The notes under the pieces: generated by a model | The model's database searches: none | What the model was told of the DNA's origin: nothing | Seen by the model: only the letters and a program-made list of their open reading frames with translations | Program-made: the position numbers and the translations under genes | DNA from: Treponema sp. J25 | GTDB taxonomy: Bacteria; Spirochaetota; Spirochaetia; Treponematales; Breznakiellaceae | Length of the DNA stretch: 64,000 nucleotides | Direction of reading: 5' to 3' | NCBI RefSeq assembly: GCF_004343725.1 | Contig: NZ_PTQW01000022.1 | Location: 35,744 to 99,743 of the forward strand | Part shown: piece by piece, positions 62,031 to 64,000 of the stretch | Layout: each line of letters opens with the position of its first letter | How positions within the stretch are numbered: position 1 is the first letter of the stretch

Positions 62031-63588
62031 AAGCAATTCCTCTTGTGATCATCGCTGTAGCTCCGAGATTTTGCCGATGCTCTATGAAATTGCCATCACG
62101 AGCAGAGAAAGTAAGGATCTCCATCTCCTCATGGATAGTATTGTGAATCTGTTGGTTCGTTATGTCTCAGGGGTAAAACGGATTCTTTTAGCGATGTACA
62201 ACCGTCATACCGAAACAATTACCATAGAAAGCGCCTATGGAATCTCGGCGGATGAACAGAAACGGGGGGTGTATCGACGAGGGGAGGGTATTCTTGGCCG
62301 GGTAATAGAGGAGGGGAAACCAGTAATAATTCCTGATCTTTCCCGTTCTCAGGATTTCCTTAATCGAACCGGTGCCTGGAAAGAAGAGGAACGCCGGGGT
62401 CTTTCTTTTCTCTGTGTGCCTATTGTGATGGGGCAGGAAAGTCTTGGGGCCCTGAGTATGGATCGTACCATACAGGATGAAAGTCTTTTAGAAGATGATC
62501 TTAAAGTTCTTATGATTATCGCTACTTTAGTGGCCCAGGCCTTTGCGTTATACCGGGCTCAAGTAGAAGAACAGGCTCTGCTTAAAGAGGAAAACCGTAG
62601 GCTTCACCAGGAATTGGAAGAAAAATACCGAAAGACCAATATCATCGGTAAGTCCAAGGCTATGCGCAGCCTTTTTGGCATGATGGAACGGATATATGAT
62701 AAAAATACCCCGGTTCTTATTTTGGGTGAATCCGGTACGGGAAAAGAACTGATTGCCCATGCTATTCATTATAACAGCCCTCGACGGGAAAAGCCTTTTA
62801 TTAAGTTTAATTGTGCGGCCATTCCCGAAAGCCTTGCAGAAAGCGAACTGTTTGGACATGAACGGGGGGCCTTTACGGGGGCGTCGGAACAACGGCTTGG
62901 GCTTTTTGAAAAAGCCCACGGGGGAACCCTGTTCCTTGACGAAATTGGGGAACTGTCTCTCTCTATCCAGGCGAAACTTTTACGGGTGCTCCAGTTTCAG
63001 GAGTTCCAGCGCCTCGGTGGTCACAGAACTATTAGTGTGGACGTACGACTTATTGCGGCAACCCACCGGGACCTTGACCAGATGGTGAAGGAAGGCCGTT
63101 TTCGGGAAGACCTCTGGTATCGACTGAACGTGTTCCCCTTGCTGGTGCCTCCTTTGAGGGAACGGGGGAGTGATATCCTTTTATTGGCCGATTATTTTGT
63201 AGAAAAATATAGCCAGCAACATAACAGTGCGGTTCGTCGTATTTCCACCCCCGCTATCGATGCTCTTATGGCATACCATTGGCCCGGCAATGTTCGGGAA
63301 CTGGAAAATGTTATTGAACGGGCGGTCATTCTTTCGGATGATGGGGTAATCCATGCCTACCATCTCCCCCCTTCCCTTCAGACACCAGATACCTCTCGGA
63401 CCCATTATCAGGGTTTGTTAGCCCAACGGTTGAGTCAGGTTGAACGGGAGATGATCGTAGATGCCCTGAAGGCTCACCAGGGGAATATGCTCGCTGCGGC
63501 CCGAGAACTGGGGATTACGGAGAGGATTATCACAAGACGGGTGAAAGATTACGGCATCGATTATCGCCTGTTTCGACCTAAAAAATAA
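62011..63588 (+). CDS. nifA: Sigma-54-dependent activator NifA
   Basis: A 525-residue activator. A GAF domain spans about residues 25-185. The AAA+ domain has Walker A GESGTGKE (239-246), GAFTGA at 286-291 (sigma-54 contact) and LFLDEIGEL. The C-terminal helix-turn-helix (NMLAAARELGITERIITRRV) is near residue 490-520. The linker CX4C of oxygen-sensitive alpha-proteobacterial NifA is absent, though a CDHRC pair lies at residues 12-16. It overlaps nifV, so translation is coupled and it may be autoregulated with the cluster. It likely drives the sigma-54 promoter at 48598. Confidence 0.92.
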   Translation: MSNPVPKSNSSCDHRCSSEILPMLYEIAITSRESKDLHLLMDSIVNLLVRYVSGVKRILLAMYNRHTETITIESAYGISADEQKRGVYRRGEGILGRVIEEGKPVIIPDLSRSQDFLNRTGAWKEEERRGLSFLCVPIVMGQESLGALSMDRTIQDESLLEDDLKVLMIIATLVAQAFALYRAQVEEQALLKEENRRLHQELEEKYRKTNIIGKSKAMRSLFGMMERIYDKNTPVLILGESGTGKELIAHAIHYNSPRREKPFIKFNCAAIPESLAESELFGHERGAFTGASEQRLGLFEKAHGGTLFLDEIGELSLSIQAKLLRVLQFQEFQRLGGHRTISVDVRLIAATHRDLDQMVKEGRFREDLWYRLNVFPLLVPPLRERGSDILLLADYFVEKYSQQHNSAVRRISTPAIDALMAYHWPGNVRELENVIERAVILSDDGVIHAYHLPPSLQTPDTSRTHYQGLLAQRLSQVEREMIVDALKAHQGNMLAAARELGITERIITRRVKDYGIDYRLFRPKK

Positions 63589-63704
63589 TGTGTATCTCCA
63601 ACCTTCTAAACGTACATTAAGTAATAGGAAGGAGGCTGGTAGGCTTTCTGTGCCTGCCCCTGGGTGGTATTTATAGCCCCTAGTTTGCACTAACAAGCAT
63701 CGCC

Positions 63705-63729
63705 CCGGCACCCTCAAGGGGTGTGCCGG
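63705..63729. terminator. GC-rich hairpin after nifA
   Basis: CCGG-CACCC (63705-63713) pairs with GGGTG-CCGG (63719-63729), with a TG bulge and loop TCAAG. It lies 117 bases beyond the nifA stop and 67 bases beyond the stop of the - strand Rpn gene. There is no good T-run on either side. A possible terminator for the converging genes; the rest of the 207-base gap shows no gene. Confidence 0.38.
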
Positions 63730-63795
63730 CGCCCCTTAAAGGCCGTGGAACCCCCAGAGGTCCCCAGGCCCCTGAGGACCCGTCCCCAGCTATAC

Positions 63796-64000
63796 TTACA
63801 GTTCTTCAATCTCCTCCCGGGAAAGGCCGGTCACCTCGGCAATGATATCAATCTCAATCCCGCGGGCCTTCATCCTCCGGGCGGTCTCCCGGCGTTCTTC
63901 TATACGGCCCTCTAAGCGACCTTTTTCTTCGCCCAGGGCTATGCCTTCGTTGCGGCCTTCCATACGGCCTCTTTCTTCACCTAACGTGAGGCCTTCTTTA
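63796..64000 (-). CDS. Rpn/PD-(D/E)XK nuclease-family transposase, C-terminal part (partial)
   Basis: Only the 3' end is inside the window, 67 full codons ending in TAA. It reads as Gly/Glu/Arg repeats (GEERGRMEGRNEGIALGEEK) and then RRMKARGIEIDIIAEVTGLS, REEIEEL. This charged repeat plus helical end is the usual C-terminus of Rpn (recombination-promoting nuclease)/PD-(D/E)XK putative transposases, abundant in treponemes. The nuclease core is beyond the window. Confidence 0.78.
   Translation of the reverse strand, partial: KEGLTLGEERGRMEGRNEGIALGEEKGRLEGRIEERRETARRMKARGIEIDIIAEVTGLSREEIEEL

Overview
The window looks like chromosome of a treponeme-type spirochete. I infer this from protein character and gene order: a spirochete-style surface-repeat protein, a membrane pyrophosphatase, many lipoprotein solute-binding proteins, and a group III (anaerobe/methanogen-like) nif cluster with nifI1-nifI2 between nifH and nifD. 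Nitrogen-fixing treponemes (termite-gut species, or free-living relatives of Treponema caldarium) fit best. No rRNA or tRNA is visible, so the species cannot be fixed from this window.

Region by region. (1) 1-11.9 kb, + strand: the S10/spc/alpha ribosomal super-operon from the end of rplW through rplQ, with secY and rpoA. It closes with a 58-residue zinc-ribbon protein and a strong terminator. adk, map and infA are absent between secY and rpmJ; a 138-base gap sits there instead. (2) 12.1-17.7 kb, +: a branched-chain amino acid ABC importer (livJ, terminator, livHMGF) and a CBS-ACT protein. (3) 17.8-24.7 kb, - strand: rel/spoT, prmC, prfA, a 56-residue four-cysteine peptide and a large TPR/zinc-finger protein. 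(4) 25-31.3 kb, +: cysK with an Rrf2 regulator, a surface-repeat protein, then a second, cysteine-containing Rrf2 regulator with a ferredoxin-like protein and hcp. The last three form a likely nitrosative-stress module sharing a palindromic operator. (5) 31.4-44 kb: a six-helix chemotaxis receptor, then a carbohydrate locus. Its + arm holds a lipoprotein SBP, a membrane-bound AraC regulator, a GH43-like enzyme and a large unrecognised protein. Its convergent - arm holds two permeases and a second SBP. (6) 44.2-48.2 kb: a frameshifted hppA, an exported metallo-beta-lactamase-fold protein and a class I glutamine amidotransferase. (7) 48.2-63.6 kb, +: the nitrogen-fixation island nifH-nifI1-nifI2-nifD-nifK-nifE-nifN-nifB-[2Fe-2S]-modA-modB-modC-nifV-nifA. 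A sigma-54 promoter and a structured leader precede nifH, and a 180-base, 76% G+C island lies just upstream. (8) The window ends in the 3' part of a - strand Rpn-type nuclease/transposase gene.

How the genes work together. The nif island encodes the catalytic proteins (HDK), the cofactor scaffold and NifB (ENB), homocitrate synthesis (V), molybdate uptake (modABC), post-translational ammonium control (I1, I2) and a sigma-54 activator (NifA) that probably fires the sigma-54 promoter at nifH. The amino-acid importer, the stringent-response enzyme and the amidotransferase are nearby but have no shown link to it. The most interesting non-coding signals are the GC island and folded nifH leader, the shared Rrf2 operator with an apparently leaderless regulator gene, and a 98-base inverted-repeat element at 27.9-28.0 kb.
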